DNA of 64,000 nt from Musa acuminata AAA Group (taxonomy: Eukaryota > Streptophyta > Magnoliopsida > Zingiberales > Musaceae): assembly GCF_036884655.1 (NCBI RefSeq), contig NC_088355.1:38693001-38757000 (forward strand). Direction: 5' to 3'. The position numbers were made by a program, and so were the translations under genes. Shown here in pieces: positions 49,001 to 63,000 of this stretch (positions are counted from its first letter, which is position 1; every line of letters begins with the position of its first letter). The notes beneath the pieces were generated by a model, which saw only the letters and a list, made by a program, of their open reading frames with translations, ran no database searches and was not told the origin of the DNA.

Positions 49001-49832
49001 TCTTTCTATTCTTCTTTCATTTCATTTACTATGAAATTCTTCTTTGTCGCATCCTCTTCTTATTGACTTTTTTATCTTTTCTTTTGAGGTGGAAGATTCT
49101 CTCCTAACTTAAAATATTTTTTCTTCATTTTTTCCAAGTGATCTATTTAATCTTACTTCATATGCTTGCAAGGAACTCACTAGTTTATTAAAAAAAAGTA
49201 GATAAATATTTTGACTCCTCAATTATAATAACAACATGATCAAATTTTGGAGTTATAATCCTCAAATTTTTTACAATAATAATATGATCATAAAGATATT
49301 TATAGTAATATTTTATTTTACTAACAATTTCATTTATTCTAGAAAGAAAATCTTACATTGATTCATTGTTTTTCATAAACAAAATTTTAAACTCACGAGA
49401 AAGGGTTTGAAGTCTTACCATAACCACCTTCGATGAGTTTTGAAATTCATTTTAAAGTATTAATCAAGCTTATTTTGATGTTATAGCTACTGTAATTTTT
49501 AGAAGATTGTATCATGTGTAGCTTATTGAATAAAGAACAATGTTTTTGAGCTATTTCTACTTTCCCATAGTCTAATTTCTTTATATGAATCATTAGCATA
49601 TCTATTTTTTATTAAGTCTCAAAAATCTTGAAACATAAATAGAGTTTTTATCTTAATACTCTAAAATTTATAACATTTACCCAAAAAGATAAAAATAAAA
49701 ATTAAGATATAAAATTACCATTGGAAGTCATAATTGTCTGTTCATATCTAACTTGGCTGTAATATCACATATATCGAAGATAGAAGCAAAAAAATGATAA
49801 AAGCAAAATGTTGTATGTTTAATCAATTATGT

Positions 49833-49932
49833 CCTATTTATAGAACATAATGATAACTACCTCATCGCATGTCACCTATGATTAAATTAAGTATATAAAT
49901 TATCTTCATGATAATAACTTGATTGATCATGG
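49833..49932. repeat. LTR relic, right copy of the decayed element
   Basis: Partner of 45956-46060. Less A/T-drifted (cctcatcgcatgtcacctatg). Likely the 5' LTR of the minus-strand relic. Confidence 0.5.
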
Positions 49933-50090
49933 GTTAAATTAATTCTCAACAAACATTCATTTGTGAATTTAAAAAATATGACTTCCATAACTAATATATA
50001 TATTTGGGATCATAAGGGCTATCACTCTTTATTAGGACTAATTTATGAAAGTGTAATCTTCCTATTCATAAAATTACTAACGTATGTTTT

Positions 50091-50425
50091 AATTTTATAA
50101 ATAAATATTAAATTTATTTATTAATTTTATAAATAAATATTAAATTTATTTATTAATTTTATAAATAAATATTAAATTTATTTATTAATTTTATAAATAA
50201 ATATTAAATTTATTTATTAATTTTATAAATAAATATTAAATTTATTTATTAATTTTATAAATAAATATTGAATTTATTTATTATTTATTTATAAATAAAT
50301 ATTGAATTTATTTATTATTTATTTATAAATAAATATTGAATTTATTTATTATTTTTATAAATAAATATTAAATTTATTTATTATTTTTTTATTACAATAA
50401 ATATTAAATTTATTTATTATTTTTA
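50091..50425. repeat. AT-rich tandem array, 32-bp near-palindromic unit, about 10 copies
   Basis: The unit aattttataaataaatatta followed by aatttatttatt repeats with a 32-bp period (starts at 50091, 50123 and onward). The first six copies are almost identical; later ones vary. Each unit is close to its own reverse complement, so it can form hairpins. It lies just outside the decayed copia element. Pure A/T except rare G. Confidence 0.92.
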
Positions 50426-51586
50426 TATTTTACATTGATAATATTCTCATACTATTTGATAAACATATTTAGTTCATCGAGAGAAAAATTAAACTACACA
50501 TTTATAAGCATCTACTAGAGTCTATGCTAAATTAAAAATTATACAAGGCTCACCCAAAACAAGAAATTCATTATGGCCATAGTGCTATTTTTTTATCCGA
50601 TGAATTTTGTTATCATTTGTCCTAAAGATATCAATACGCATAGAGTCTTCACGGCTTACCCTTAAAAAAATATTTATATATTTTTTTATCCTTGATCCTG
50701 AGGATCTCAATTCATATTTTGTCTTCACCATTTATCCTTAAAAATGTATAAATTAATTTTTCATATATGTACTCATTAGAAAATGAAGAATTATATATTA
50801 AACAATACCCGACTCATATTAAAGGTTGAAGATTCAAAACTTCATTCGATATATTTTCACACCTAAAGCATTAGTACGATGGTTGTGTCTACACCCACTT
50901 ACCAACGATTAAGGGTTTGAAATCTCACTCGATATATTCTATAATTAAAATACTGATTTAATAATAATATATCATACCCACTTATTAAAGGTTGAGTGTT
51001 CAAAAATCTCATCTAATATGTTTTTATTAAATATATTAGCCAACTTAACTAATAAAGACTTTCATAATATCACAACAATATCTTAATCTCAAAATCATGC
51101 CTTCGTCACTTATCTTGACTAGCCCATCGGTCTATCGAGTGTCATGGTCAATTTATTTGGGCCCAATCTAACAGCCCAAGCCCAATAAGAGCCTTAATCG
51201 AACGATCAATTCAAAGTGCACGAAGGCCCATCTCTGCCATAATAAATATATAAAAACAAATAATAAATGAACAAAATCTGTGTGGATTTGATTCATCCTC
51301 TCATCGGCAGACATCAACGGATGCAAAGTCACACGAATAAATCTAACGATGTGATTTCAAGTCGAAGCGGCAGAGGTCAGTGATTGAATAGCTGCCACGT
51401 TTTCAATTCAAGTGCTCTTCGACTGCACACACTAAACGTGCCATGTATTTTAAAGAATGGTTTCAATCCCACTCCAAAGATAGGGTATGAATAATAATAG
51501 ATAAAGTATCGGTAAATTTTATCCTCTTTCTTAGATTTATCGTATTCAAACTCGTCCTCCAATAATTGTGATGGACGAGTCGATTT
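50426..51586. other. Intergenic AT-rich sequence, decayed repeats
   Basis: No gene. Phrases such as actcgatatatt with ccacttac recur loosely between 50800 and 51030 (tcacacc, ttaaaggttga), suggesting old repeat DNA. 51110-51240 is less AT-rich but has no domain. Confidence 0.4.
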
Positions 51587-52280
51587 GATAAAGATTATTA
51601 TATATTAATAATTAAAATTTTAAGTTAGAATCATTAGATTATAAGATCGTGTATAAGATGTATTATGAATAAGTTATAATTATGGTAGGATTTCTTAAGA
51701 GATGAATTTATTGATGAGATAGACTATCCTAATTAATTATCCTAGATTCTTTATTTTCATCTATCCTTAATCATAGAAATTAGTTAATAAGAGATTATAG
51801 ATCGTATCTCATTTCTCTTTTGTTCATCGTTCATCATTTATAACGATCATATAAAGAATAAAAAGAGAGGAGAAAATAAATCTTGTTTTTCTTGTGATTT
51901 TACTGTAGTTTTTAGATTCTATAAAGATTATCATATATTAAGAATTAAAATTTTAAGTTAGAATTATTAGATTTTATGATCATGTGTAAGATATATTATG
52001 AATATAATTATATTCTAATTATGGTTATCAGTATAATTATGATAGGATTTCTTAAGAGATGAATTTATTGATGAGATCGACTATCATAATTAATTATCCT
52101 AGATTATTTATTTTCATCAATCCTTAATTACAGAATTAGTGAGATATTACATATCATTATCTTATTTCTTTTTTGTCCCTCATTTATCATTTATAACGAT
52201 CCTATAAAGATTAAGAAGAAAAAAGATGATAAATTGAGTTTTGTTCTTCTTGCGATTTTACTATAGTTTTTGGATTCAAC
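51587..52280 (+). repeat. Tandem pair of ~335-360 bp LTR-like units
   Basis: Unit one starts at about 51587 (gataaagattattatata) and unit two at about 51920 (ataaagattatcatatat); both end in a ttttactRtagtttttRgattc motif (about 51919 and 52276). Just after the second end, tgatatcgaaaga (52318-52330) resembles a worn tRNA-Met primer site (TGGTATCAGAGCA). This suggests an LTR of a plus-strand copia element duplicated in tandem, or one solo LTR beside another, with the internal part lost or decayed. Confidence 0.65.
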
Positions 52281-52997
52281 GATGATGCACTCATGGATTA
52301 GATAAAAGTTTTCTAAATGATATCGAAAGATACACATCTTTTATTATTATTTGATTTCAGATTTTAATATTAATTTTTTTTTTAATATAATAGTAACATA
52401 AGAATGATTTTTACGCTCATAAGAGTCTATATAATTACTTAATTTTTCTTCAAGAGCGATGATTTTAATATTTACCACATAGCTCATGTCAGTGTTGAAA
52501 GTTATACTGATTGAGTTTTATATGTCAAATCATAATTTATTAACATCACATCAGTATTTTTTAGACATGATTATCTTGAATTGATTAATAATGACTCAAA
52601 AAATATCTATTATCTTGATGAGAAAAAGACATCTTTCACGTTTTTAGCAGTCCAAGAATTTCATGTTTTGTTCATCTTTTAAGACTAATATTTGTGAGAA
52701 TATTAGGTCTCAACATATAGTAATATTACGAAATGAGTTATATGTGCTTGGCACATTAAGTATACTTACTTGGTCTTTAATTATAATATGGACATGGACA
52801 CATCATCAAATAAACCTCGAATTTAGGTGGAAAGAATCGACCACATCAGCATTATGATTCGTATTTATGATTGATCTATCATTAATGAAGCCCAACAAAT
52901 TCATTTATATTTAGGCAAACAGAACATCTTGGTCGATTATTTTGACTATAGATGAACGTTTAATGTTCGTACTTTGATGTCATAGAAGAAGAAGAGG

Positions 52998-53029
<32 letters not shown>

Positions 53030-53896
53030 GTGTGTGTGTGCGTGTGGTGGGTGGACAAAGGGGGTGTGGAACAGTTGATGGGTCATGTCACAAGAACCAG
53101 TTGTGGATTGGGAGGATGCATGCGTCCAATCCCGGTGTGTGTGGGTGGACCCCCACCCACATGGGTGTTTGGGTGCATGCTGAGGAGGTGGGTCCTATTT
53201 TGACCCTATTTTATTTCAGAGGATTGCACACACAGTTACATTCATACATATAGTTTGACTATAGCTTATGTCACCTTCCAATAATTAATATATATATATA
53301 TATATATATATGTGTATATGTATAATTAACGTAAGAGTAGGAAGCATGTTGCATCAATTGAAGATTTGTGCTATACTTGCAAGATTTAGACATGGCATCC
53401 GCCCTTGTCTCATTCCTCGGTCAATGTCACGTCTCAAGAACAATGCCGAGCTCCAAGATATGCTCACCGTGTTGGAATCGACATGGCACCCGTCCATGTC
53501 ATGGGATTGGCCGCAATCCCCGCTACCCCATGTGCTCCTAACATGGTGGGGTCCTCCTTCCAAATCATCACCTAATCTCTAATAATTCACAGTTAATTAA
53601 AGATGTGGCTATGCTTCCCTGACTTGGTTGTCTATCACAAACAATTACGGGGGTATACTTTGGGTTTGTGTTTGGTTCGTAGTTAAAGCTCTACGCCTCC
53701 AACATAACGTGATGGGTGAGATGGTCCAAACCACGACACAGGAGGAGGCGGGCCCCACGGCATCGGGAGTTGGTACTCGCACCGCAACATTTGCATGTGC
53801 GTTGGATATGCATGCGCAGCGCAATCCGTCTCGAGACTGTGGCCGGCTTGGACATACGAACGCCCAACTTGTCTCTGCGTGCCCCACTTCTCCTCC
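52281..53896. other. Intergenic upstream of the expansin gene
   Basis: AT-rich to 52980, then a (GA)n(GT)n microsatellite at 52988-53040 and a (TA)n run at 53288-53312. No gene with a recognised domain. The rightmost part is the expansin promoter. Confidence 0.45.
52988..53044. repeat. (GA)n(GT)n compound microsatellite
   Basis: GAA/GA repeats followed by gtgtgtgtgtgcgtgtg. Simple repeat; likely polymorphic. Confidence 0.85.
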
Positions 53897-53903
53897 TATA
53901 AAT
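53897..53903 (+). promoter_or_regulatory. TATA box of the expansin gene
   Basis: tataaat, 57 bp upstream of the start codon at 53960, in a CT-rich context. The predicted leader is only about 30 nt. Confidence 0.75.
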
Positions 53904-53959
53904 GCGCTCCCTCCCCCCTCCTTCCCATTTCATCAAACACCTGCGGCGCACGTTCTCCG

Positions 53960-54900
53960 ATGGCATCACCAAACTCCTCCCTCTCCAATGCCGTCTTCCT
54001 CTTCTCTTCCCTCGGCTTTCTCGTCGCCGGGGCCTCCGGGTACTCCGGGTGGGAGAGCGCCCACGCCACGTTCTACGGCGGGGGCGACGCTTCCGGCACC
54101 ATGGGTAACTAGCTGCCCTTTATGTCTCTCTCTCTCTCTCCGTCAGTACGTATGGCGAGTGCTGTGGTTATATTGCTGCTGCCTTTGTGTGAATGGCAGG
54201 TGGAGCGTGTGGGTATGGCAACCTTTATAGCCAAGGCTATGGCACGAACACGGCGGCGCTGAGCACGGCGCTGTTCAACGACGGGCTCAGCTGTGGATCC
54301 TGCTACGAGCTGAAGTGCGACGACGACCCGCGGTGGTGCCTCCCGGGGTCGATCGTGGTCACCGCCACCAACTTCTGCCCGCCCAACAACGCGCTCCCGA
54401 GCGACAATGGCGGGTGGTGCAACCCGCCTCGCCCCCACTTCGACATGGCCCAGCCGGCCTTCCTCCAGATCGCGCAGTACCGCGCCGGGATCGTGCCGGT
54501 GGCCTTCAGAAGGTGAGCTCCTTTCCTCCCCGAGACCCACGCGGCGCCACCACGTCCGCGACATCTCTCACTGATGTGCCTGCGATGCCGCTGCAGGGTG
54601 CCGTGCGTGAAGAAGGGCGGGGTCAGGTTCACCATCAACGGCCACTCCTACTTCAACCTGGTGCTGATCACCAATGTCGCGGGCGCCGGCGACGTGCACT
54701 CCGTGTCCATCAAGGGCTCCAAGACCGGGTGGCAGGTGATGTCCCGCAACTGGGGCCAGAACTGGCAGAGCAACTCCTACCTCGACGGTCAGAGCCTCTC
54801 CTTCCGCATCACCGCCAGCGACGGCCGCACCATCACCAGCTTCAACGTCGCGCCCGCCGGCTGGCAGTTCGGCCAGACCTTCGAGGGCGGCCAGTTCTGA
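53960..54900 (+). CDS. EXPA: Alpha-expansin
   Basis: Secreted cell-wall loosening protein. Exons 53960-54104, 54200-54512, 54597-54900; 762 nt, 253 residues, normal for EXPA. Signal peptide about 1-26. Domain 1 (GH45-like) has GGACGYGN at 49-56, the conserved Cys series and the HFD motif (PHFDMAQP). Domain 2 (pollen-allergen/CBM63-like) has conserved aromatic residues ([22 protein letters not shown]). The stretch [15 protein letters not shown] joins them across intron 2. Introns are GT-AG, phases 1 and 2, at the two commonest expansin positions. The coding part is GC-rich against the AT-rich surroundings. Confidence 0.96.
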
Positions 54901-56383
54901 CCTCCATCACTCCCATTCTTCCACCCACCAACCATCGCAGCAGGAAGAGAGAGAAGAAACCTCTTCAAACACTATATATACATACATATTATGTGTGTGT
55001 GAGAGAGAGATGATGCCAAGGCCGAGGTTGCTTGATGAGCACCCGCCAATGCCTTCTCTTACAAGTAGAGACGTATCATATGATGCTGGTCTCAATTAGC
55101 TTATAAGGATTGCAGGCAATAGTACTACTCTATTATTCCTCATCAAATGGATGAGAGATGGCTGTGGGGAGAGGCAACTGTACTCGTGTGTTGTGGCAAG
55201 ACACTCATGAAATATATGAAACATGCATTGCTTGTCGTTTGGCACCTCACTCTCTCCTTTCTTGATCTCTTCCAACATGTGACCAAGAAGGAATTGTCAT
55301 CTTCTTCACAGGGCTATTAGTTTCCACCATTGACATCATATTCTTACGCTTCAAACTCCCAAGTATATATTTAGACCTCATTACATTGCACCAGGTTGAC
55401 AAATCATGAATGCATGCTTCTGTCATCTTAACAGGTCTACTTTGACTGGATCAAAAGAAGGATACTAAAGTCAAAGAAACACTTCATTGTTGCCTTGATA
55501 TCCAAGTCTTAACCGATGAAGAAAGAAGAAAGAAATGAAAGACTAAGGAAGGATACTATATAATAATAGCTAAATACAAATACTAAATCTCTCTTCTCTC
55601 CTTTCTCGAACTACTTCAGATGCATCTCTCATCAAAATTTTATATAATAACTAAATCCTAATTCAGAAAGTTTCTTCCCATTCTTGAATTACTTGTCTAT
55701 TCAAGTAATTTGGATTATATTAGGAATCCAAAAGATAATTTCCAATCATAACATCCATCTTACAACGAAGTCTATATTTATATTTCTTTATCGTTTGTGT
55801 TTTAGTGAATACATATTTTTTTTTGTCATGAATATAATTCTTGTGAGAATAAAATTAGCAACTCCATGAATAAATATGATTAAGATGCTTTGTTGTTTGG
55901 TATTGGATGGAAATTATTTCTAAAATAGCTGTTCCATTTTTTTTCTTAAGGAGAAAAATGTTAAATATATGATACAATTTATGAGCCAAAAGACGTCAAA
56001 TACACTTTAAATGTGGAAAAAATAAATCATATTTTCACATGAAACCAAAATAAAAATAAAAAGAGTAATCATCTAAATTTATCTCGTTTTCAAAGAAAAA
56101 ATAAATAGATGAATTCCAGGAAAAAACCACTTGTATGCAAGTATCTGAAATTAGTGTTGATATAATATTATAGATTTATTTTTATAAAATATTTTTTTGA
56201 TAAATTTTTTTTCTAAATTATCTAATTAATAATTAGAGTCGATTCAAATAAATTTGGACCGGTTTGAAATTTGCTGAACCAACCCCAATGAACCAAGTCT
56301 ATAGGCCAAATCAATTAAAACCAAAAGCACCACATATATATAAATATAAATATAAATATATAATAATAATAATAATAATATAA

Positions 56384-56417
<34 letters not shown>

Positions 56418-56769
56418 TTTCTCATATTAATAGTATTTGTCTCTTTTTTTTATTGCTTATAAAGTTGCAACGAAAATTCCAAGCCTAGCGACAACACCAC
56501 CACCACATGAACCGTTGTCAAGGAGTCCGAGGTGGGTCCCACGTGACGTGGAGGTAAAACACATATAAAATTGAAAATAACAACAACAAAAAAATGAGTC
56601 AATTTAAAACGCTATCTATTTCATTTTACCTTAAAAAAAAGACCATAATTAATATTTTCTGCATATTTCGACCCAAAAATAGGAAAAAGAGAGCAGGAAA
56701 AATAAGTCGGAAAAAGAGACGTTTGGGAAGCGTTCCCCTTTATAATTTACAATTTATAATTATAACTAT

Positions 56770-56801
<32 letters not shown>

Positions 56802-57099
56802 CCTTTTTTAATCACACGCAGCCAAAGGGGTTTTCGTCCGAGCACAGGGAACCGATCCCATACGAAACCTCGAATAGCCTCCCAATCCCTAAACCCGCCC
56901 CGATTCCGCCCCCTTCCCCCAATTCCGTCGCCGAAATCCCGCCTCCAATTCCGATCGACTCCCGATCTTGCTAGGGGAGTATCTCCTCTTAATTCCGTCC
57001 ATCTGTCGGTCTGTCGCCCTGACCCTTCCGCCGTTTCGAGTCGCCGTCGGTTAGAAGGCTTGGGACCGCGTGGGTGTTCCGGATTGAATTCGTCTTGGA
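54901..57099. other. Intergenic between expansin and the nucleotidyltransferase
   Basis: Includes the expansin 3'UTR, AT-rich sequence, ATA/TAA-rich runs at about 56335-56420, a (TA)n run at about 56769-56796 and the GC-richer leader of the next gene from about 56820. No additional gene recognised. Confidence 0.5.
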
Positions 57100-60000
57100 A
57101 TGGGAGATCTGCAGTCGTGGCCGCCGCTGGACAACGGCGACGCGGCTGGGGGGCACCACTCGCCGCGGGCGCAATTGCAGGAGCCTAATCCCCACCCCTC
57201 GATGATCAGGGCCGAGAACTGGCGACGGGCCGAGGAGGCCACTCGAGAGGTCCTGCGGTGTATCCGGCCGACGGTGGTCTCCGAACAGAGGCGGAAGGCC
57301 GTCGTGGATTACGTACAGCAGCTGCTCAGGACGCGCATCCCGAGTGATGTGAGTCTTTTGTACTTGGTTTTTTTCTGTCCGATCTTTTATGGCGATGTCT
57401 AAATGCCTTCTATCTGTTGACTTTGTTATATTTTTTCTTTTTTTTGGTTAAATTTGGTATTTTTCTTGCGCATTTTTGGTTCTTTACAGTGGGGGATACT
57501 TGATCTGGGCGGTCCTTTTTCAATTGTAGTTCCTAAATGTTTTTGCAGTATGCATGATGGTTGTGGTTCACGTCTCCCTCACTGTGTCTTCGCGTTGTTT
57601 TTTGAATTGTGTATTTGTTAGGTGTTCATTGAGTGTGGTGATTTCTTTTTCGCACTTCCTTAAGTGATAATTGACTTATTACTTTAACTTTTACTTCTAT
57701 AAATCAGGTCGCATGCTGTTCTACATGGAACATCGCAGTTCTTACCCTGATTGCGCCTTTGTGGATTATCCTTTGCAAAGTTAGATGTTTTTTGTAACTT
57801 ATTTATATTGTTGAATATTCATGATACGCCATGATCTGCCACTGCTTCCTCGGTACAAATTTTGCCTATTGGTTGTTATTATCTTTTAAAAGAAACATAT
57901 ATTCCTGCACCTTCTTAGCATTAACTCCTCTTCTGCACTTCTTATGATCTTGACCATTTGAAAATGTAGGTTTGATGACAGGAATAGACTATTCTAAATG
58001 TTGTTTTCATGACCGCATTGTTCTTTGTGTGGTTCTGCTAAATATATTAGTGTTTAAAATTGTACTCAATTTTGTTTTAACAGTCTTTATTGCTAATGCA
58101 AATTCTTTCAGGTGTTCCCATTTGGATCAGTTCCCCTGAAGACATATCTTCCTGATGGAGATATTGACCTGACTGCTCTTGGTTTTCCAAACACTGAAGA
58201 TGCTTTGGCAAATGAAGTGTGTTCTGTTCTTGGAGAAGAAGAACGGAATAAGGATGCCGAGTTTGAAGTGAAGGATGTACAACTCATTCGTGCTGAGGTT
58301 CCTCAGCCTGCTGATTTCAGTTTAATGTCCTATTCATGTGACGTTTCATTTATAATGGATCATGAACTATTATTAGTGCTGTATGTTTAGCTTGGATCTG
58401 TATCTTCTTTTCAGAATTTAACCAAAAAAGAAATGGAGGTGGATTTGAATAACTTATACACTCTCTAGGTTGAGAGAAGAGAATTGGAGAAGACAAAGGG
58501 AAGAGGAAATAAATATGGTGATTTTTATTTTTACCCCATTTTTTAATTCTCTTTGAAAAGAAGTGAGAGAAATGGGATAAAGAAAATCTTTTAGCGCTCC
58601 ATTTTTCTTATCTTCTATATTTTTAAAAAGTAGGGAGATGTCTTTATTGTCTTTTCTTTTCCTCTCCCAATCAAATTTGAGCCTCAGGCATATGGTTGGA
58701 TATTATACAAAAAGAAAATCACCACATGATATGTTTTCCATCACAAGGTGCATATTGTCTTGTTTATGATCCATAGTTTTATAAGGCTGTGATTTTGTCA
58801 AATCATGCCCCCACATTGTGCATCAGGGCAGACAGTGATAACAGACCCTTACAGCTATGTTGATAGGAGGTCTGCAATAATCATGTTTTTGAGTCTTATG
58901 ATGTGAATTTCTGTGGGCAGGTTAAACTTGTCAAATGCATCGTGCAGAATATTGTGGTGGATATCTCATTCAATCAGATTGGTGGGCTTTGTACACTTTG
59001 CTTTCTTGAGAAGGTAGTGTCAAAAGTTTGCTGGTGCAACTTCAGAAATCTGACCTTTTATCTCCTTCCAAGACACAAGAACTCTTGAAGATGACATCAG
59101 ATGTTATTGCTCATATGAATTTTCATTCTTGGCAGAAAATTTTAAATCCAGTGCTGTCTTGTAGGTTGACCGAAAAATTGGAAAAAATCATCTTTTCAAA
59201 CGCAGTATAATATTGATCAAAGCTTGGTGTTATTATGAAAGTCGCATTCTTGGAGCTCATCATGGTCTGATTTCGACATATGCATTGGAGATTTTAGTAT
59301 TGTATGTCTTCCATCTATTCCATAATTATTTAGATGGCCCTCTGGCGGTGAGTGTTCCAAGAAACAAACACCTCATACCTAAAATTTCAGTTTTCTTTTT
59401 TACTTATATTTTTTTGCAATGGGTTTTTGGGCAATAAACATCTTGTATTTCTTATGAGAGGCTGTCATTTTCCAGGTTCTATACATGTTTTTGGACTACT
59501 ATAGCAAATTTAATTGGGAGAAATACTGTGTCAGTTTAGATGGTCCTGTTTCTGTTTCTTCGCTACCAGAGCTAGTCGGTAAGCAGACTAAGTGTTACTA
59601 GTCATGGCAATTGTATAAGACTGTAACTGCTTGGTGACCAGTTCGATTATTCTTTCACAGTGGAACCACCAGAATCTAATGGGAGCTGTTTACTACTTAA
59701 TGAGGAATTTATTAAAGAATGCACAGAAATGTTTTCAGTTCCATCTAGAACATATGGAAATAATTACCAGGTATTCACTCAGAAGCATCTAAACATAGTT
59801 GATCCTTTGAAACGAAACAATAATCTTGGACGAAGTGTTAGCAAAGGTACGTGAATTTTTTCCTTCTGCTTAGTTCTAGTGGATTGCAGTATTGCAAAAG
59901 AATTTGAAGACCTTTTATTAAGTTGTTCCTTATATTCTTTTTTGATTACAGGTAACTTCTACCGTATTCGCAGTGCATTTACTTATGGTGCTCGAAAACT

Positions 60001-63000
60001 TGGTCAGATACTTCTATTGCCTTCTGAAAGTATTGCAAATGAAGTTAATTTGTTCTTCAAAAGTACTTTGGATAGACATGGAACTGGGGAAAGGCCCGAT
60101 GTGCAAGATGCAGCTTCTAGTCGTCCAGACAGTGGAACTATTGATGATAATAGGGTTGAATCTATATTATCAAACTTGAATATTGAAGACAACAACAAGG
60201 AGTCACATTTTCTATGTTCAATGGCCAGTATGTCTAACGGCACATTAAGTGAGAAGATAAATAACATCAAGATTTTAGACTCGGAGCAGGAGAACACATC
60301 CAAAAAGCAATCTGACAGGCATTCCTCTAGTCAGAATTATAACTCAAACTGGCTGCATAACTGTTTTAAAATTGGTTCTGTTGTTCCTGTGGAAGATGTT
60401 TCAGGTAAACATTTGGTTGATAATGCTAGAGATCTTGTTTCTGCTAGATCATATGATTCAAGGTCATCAGATGAAAGTCTCAAGGCTTCAACTTCTGGAA
60501 AAGTTCATCATGCACCCCACTTGTTCTTTCATGTAGAGAACATATCTGAGGATGGGACGATCGATAATTTGAATTCAGGGGATAATGGAACAGAAAGAGT
60601 GTCTTCAAGCAGATCTTCAGCCCCTAATGAGGAAATGAAACATGAAATTAAGACATCAAGTAGTACATCCTGTTTTAGAAAACCCACTTTTTCTGTGGCT
60701 GCTGGATCCATCCATGAATCATCATCATCAAGTTGGAATTCCTATCTGTCAGAAGATTCAAGCCTTGGGGATTGCTCAACTAATGGAAATTTAAGTCATG
60801 CAAGTCCCAAATCTAGTAAATTGTCAGATCTCATTGGTGATTATCGTCTGTACTTTAGCAATCTTCAACATGCTCAGGAGTTCCAGGAATGCATAGTGAG
60901 CTCATATCTAGTCCCAGTCTACCGAACATCTCCTTCCCAGTTTCAGAGCAAACACACCTGGAACATGCGAAACATGTACTCGCATCTAGGTGCAAATGGA
61001 CTTGGTCCTGCACCACCATTTTCTCCAAGTTATTATTTAATCCCACCTGTGATTTCTAATGATTATGGTACCAAAGATATCACAAAAACAAGGGGAACTG
61101 GCACGTACCTTCCCAACACGGTATATTTCATTTATGCTACTACTTTGGCGTGATTCTGTATGTTTTTGATATGATTAAAAATTAGTCAATTTGGACAAAA
61201 TCTTCTTTTGTTCGGATTTTCTTTTTCAATGTTGCTTTGTTATGTTTTATTGTAATCCAATCCAGATCTATTAGTAAATATTTCTTAAAGTTGGGATTAT
61301 ACTTAAAAATTGTTCACTTGTGGTATAGTTAGGTTTTTTATCATCCTCAGCCACAAGATATGGATCATTTTAAGGGAACAAACTTTTATGGAATTACGGC
61401 TGGCATAATCTATATCTGTGGAGGCGCTCACTACTTAAAAATTTATTTGATATGCAGAATTCTCGTTCGTACAGAGATAGACAACCATCAGGAAGGGGCA
61501 AGAATCAAATGCTTACAGATCACTCTCCAAGATACCACAGACATGGTCACATGGACACACCAGATTATGGGGGTTCATCAGAGGAAAGGAATCAGTGGTC
61601 ATCTCCACGTTCACAAGCTCCAGCTTTTGTGGTAAATGGTCATGAAAAGCCAATTCCATCGGATGTTCCTCAGTCCACACGCCCTGCTTTTGTGGTGGTT
61701 TCCCGTGGCAATCCACCAGAGGGAAAACTCGAATTTGGGTCTCTTGGTCCTGTTACTGTGGGAGTTCCCTCTCCAGGACAAGGTAGCAATTTTGAGTCAG
61801 CCAATCCTGTCGGTCGGGGCTTAGGGTCAGTGATTCCTGAATCAACGGTTGAAAGACCCTATAAGAGCTTGAACCATGCAAGGTAATAAACATTTCCTGG
61901 AATTTCTATTATTAAATGCAGCAGAGTTTGGTATCCATAGTTTTGCATAGTTTTTTCTTAGACGTGAATTCAACATATGCCTATCAGAACTGACTCTCAT
62001 GAAAGAGTATGCAGTATGTTGACTAACGGATGCTAGATCCGGCCTTTTTGTTTGCATAAATAAATAATTTCAGCTGAAGCAAACTAGTATTTATTACGTC
62101 AGGAATATTCCAACTTTTTTTCTGGATAATTACAACATTTTTTGTCTTAAGCTTCTAGCTAAAGTTTTGTTGCTGTTATTTGCAGCACTTATGGTACTAT
62201 AAAAATATATAATCCATGTTCGAGTAACCATATTTTATATTGGTTTCTGATGAAATTAGTATTTAATTGGGACCAGATTGAGTCTTACTTTATCGATCTT
62301 TTAATTGTCAGGATTTAGATGTGTTGCTTTTTATATTTCTGGAGTCATGGTGACTTGTAGAAGATCTGTATTACTGAGGATTGGTTGTTTTTCAGGTTTT
62401 ATTGAATTTGAGGTCTTTTTCGTGCTGTCTTATTCGGGATGCTGGGCTACCAGTAGGAGATAGTTCTAAAACATGAGGGAATAAGCTTTAATTTGAAGAG
62501 CTCTGACATAGCATAAAAGGCACAGGATTAAGCGTCTGCCTTAACTCTTATTTTTGGAGTAGGAGCTATCCAAATTCATTTAGGTCCAGAAAAGATGGAA
62601 AAATAGAGGAGAAAATAATTCTGATAAGGAAACAAATAAGAGAACCAAGATTCAGCTTGCTTATCTCAACCAAACCTTAGCTTAATATATTTGTCTTCCT
62701 TTTTCCTAAGCCATTAATGAAAATACACTTGAATAGTTTTCATTAGGGTTGTTTGACAGTCCTTGAGGGAGCAACCTTGAAAATGTAATATTGGATCTAG
62801 AAAATTTAGAAAACGGTGAAGCTTAAAAGCTGTCATCGTCTAGGAATTGTATTATTGAATCTATATGCATTATTCAAGAGATCAAACTTGGCAGAAAATC
62901 TATTATATATAAATTTAACTATCATCTGTAGAAGGTAGATTTGGCTGATCACAGAGGAAGTAGCATAAGAGGACATTAATAAACTTCAATATTATTGATA

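Larger units (their letters stand above)
45800..50070 (-). mobile_element. Heavily decayed Ty1-copia element, AT-drifted
   Basis: The minus strand keeps ghost motifs in the correct order: a gag zinc-knuckle relic (DHIKVDCWKRE, near 48900), an RT palm relic (TRLIAKEYSQK near 47360-47420 and KAIYMLKQA near 47170-47190) and GYLYINN near 47060 where the YVDD motif is expected. Reading frames are broken everywhere and most differences are toward A/T, as expected for methylated old repeats. Possible LTR relics are 45956-46060 and 49833-49932, which share tatttatagaa and attatcttcatgataataa-like stretches. Boundaries are approximate. Confidence 0.7.

Noticed and set aside
50091..50425. CRISPR-like regular repeat spacing
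   Set aside because: The repeats are contiguous with no variable spacers, and this is a plant nuclear sequence; it is a minisatellite.
53032..53253. Open frame after the (GA)n(GT)n repeat
   Set aside because: Driven by the microsatellite and GC-rich promoter sequence; no domain.
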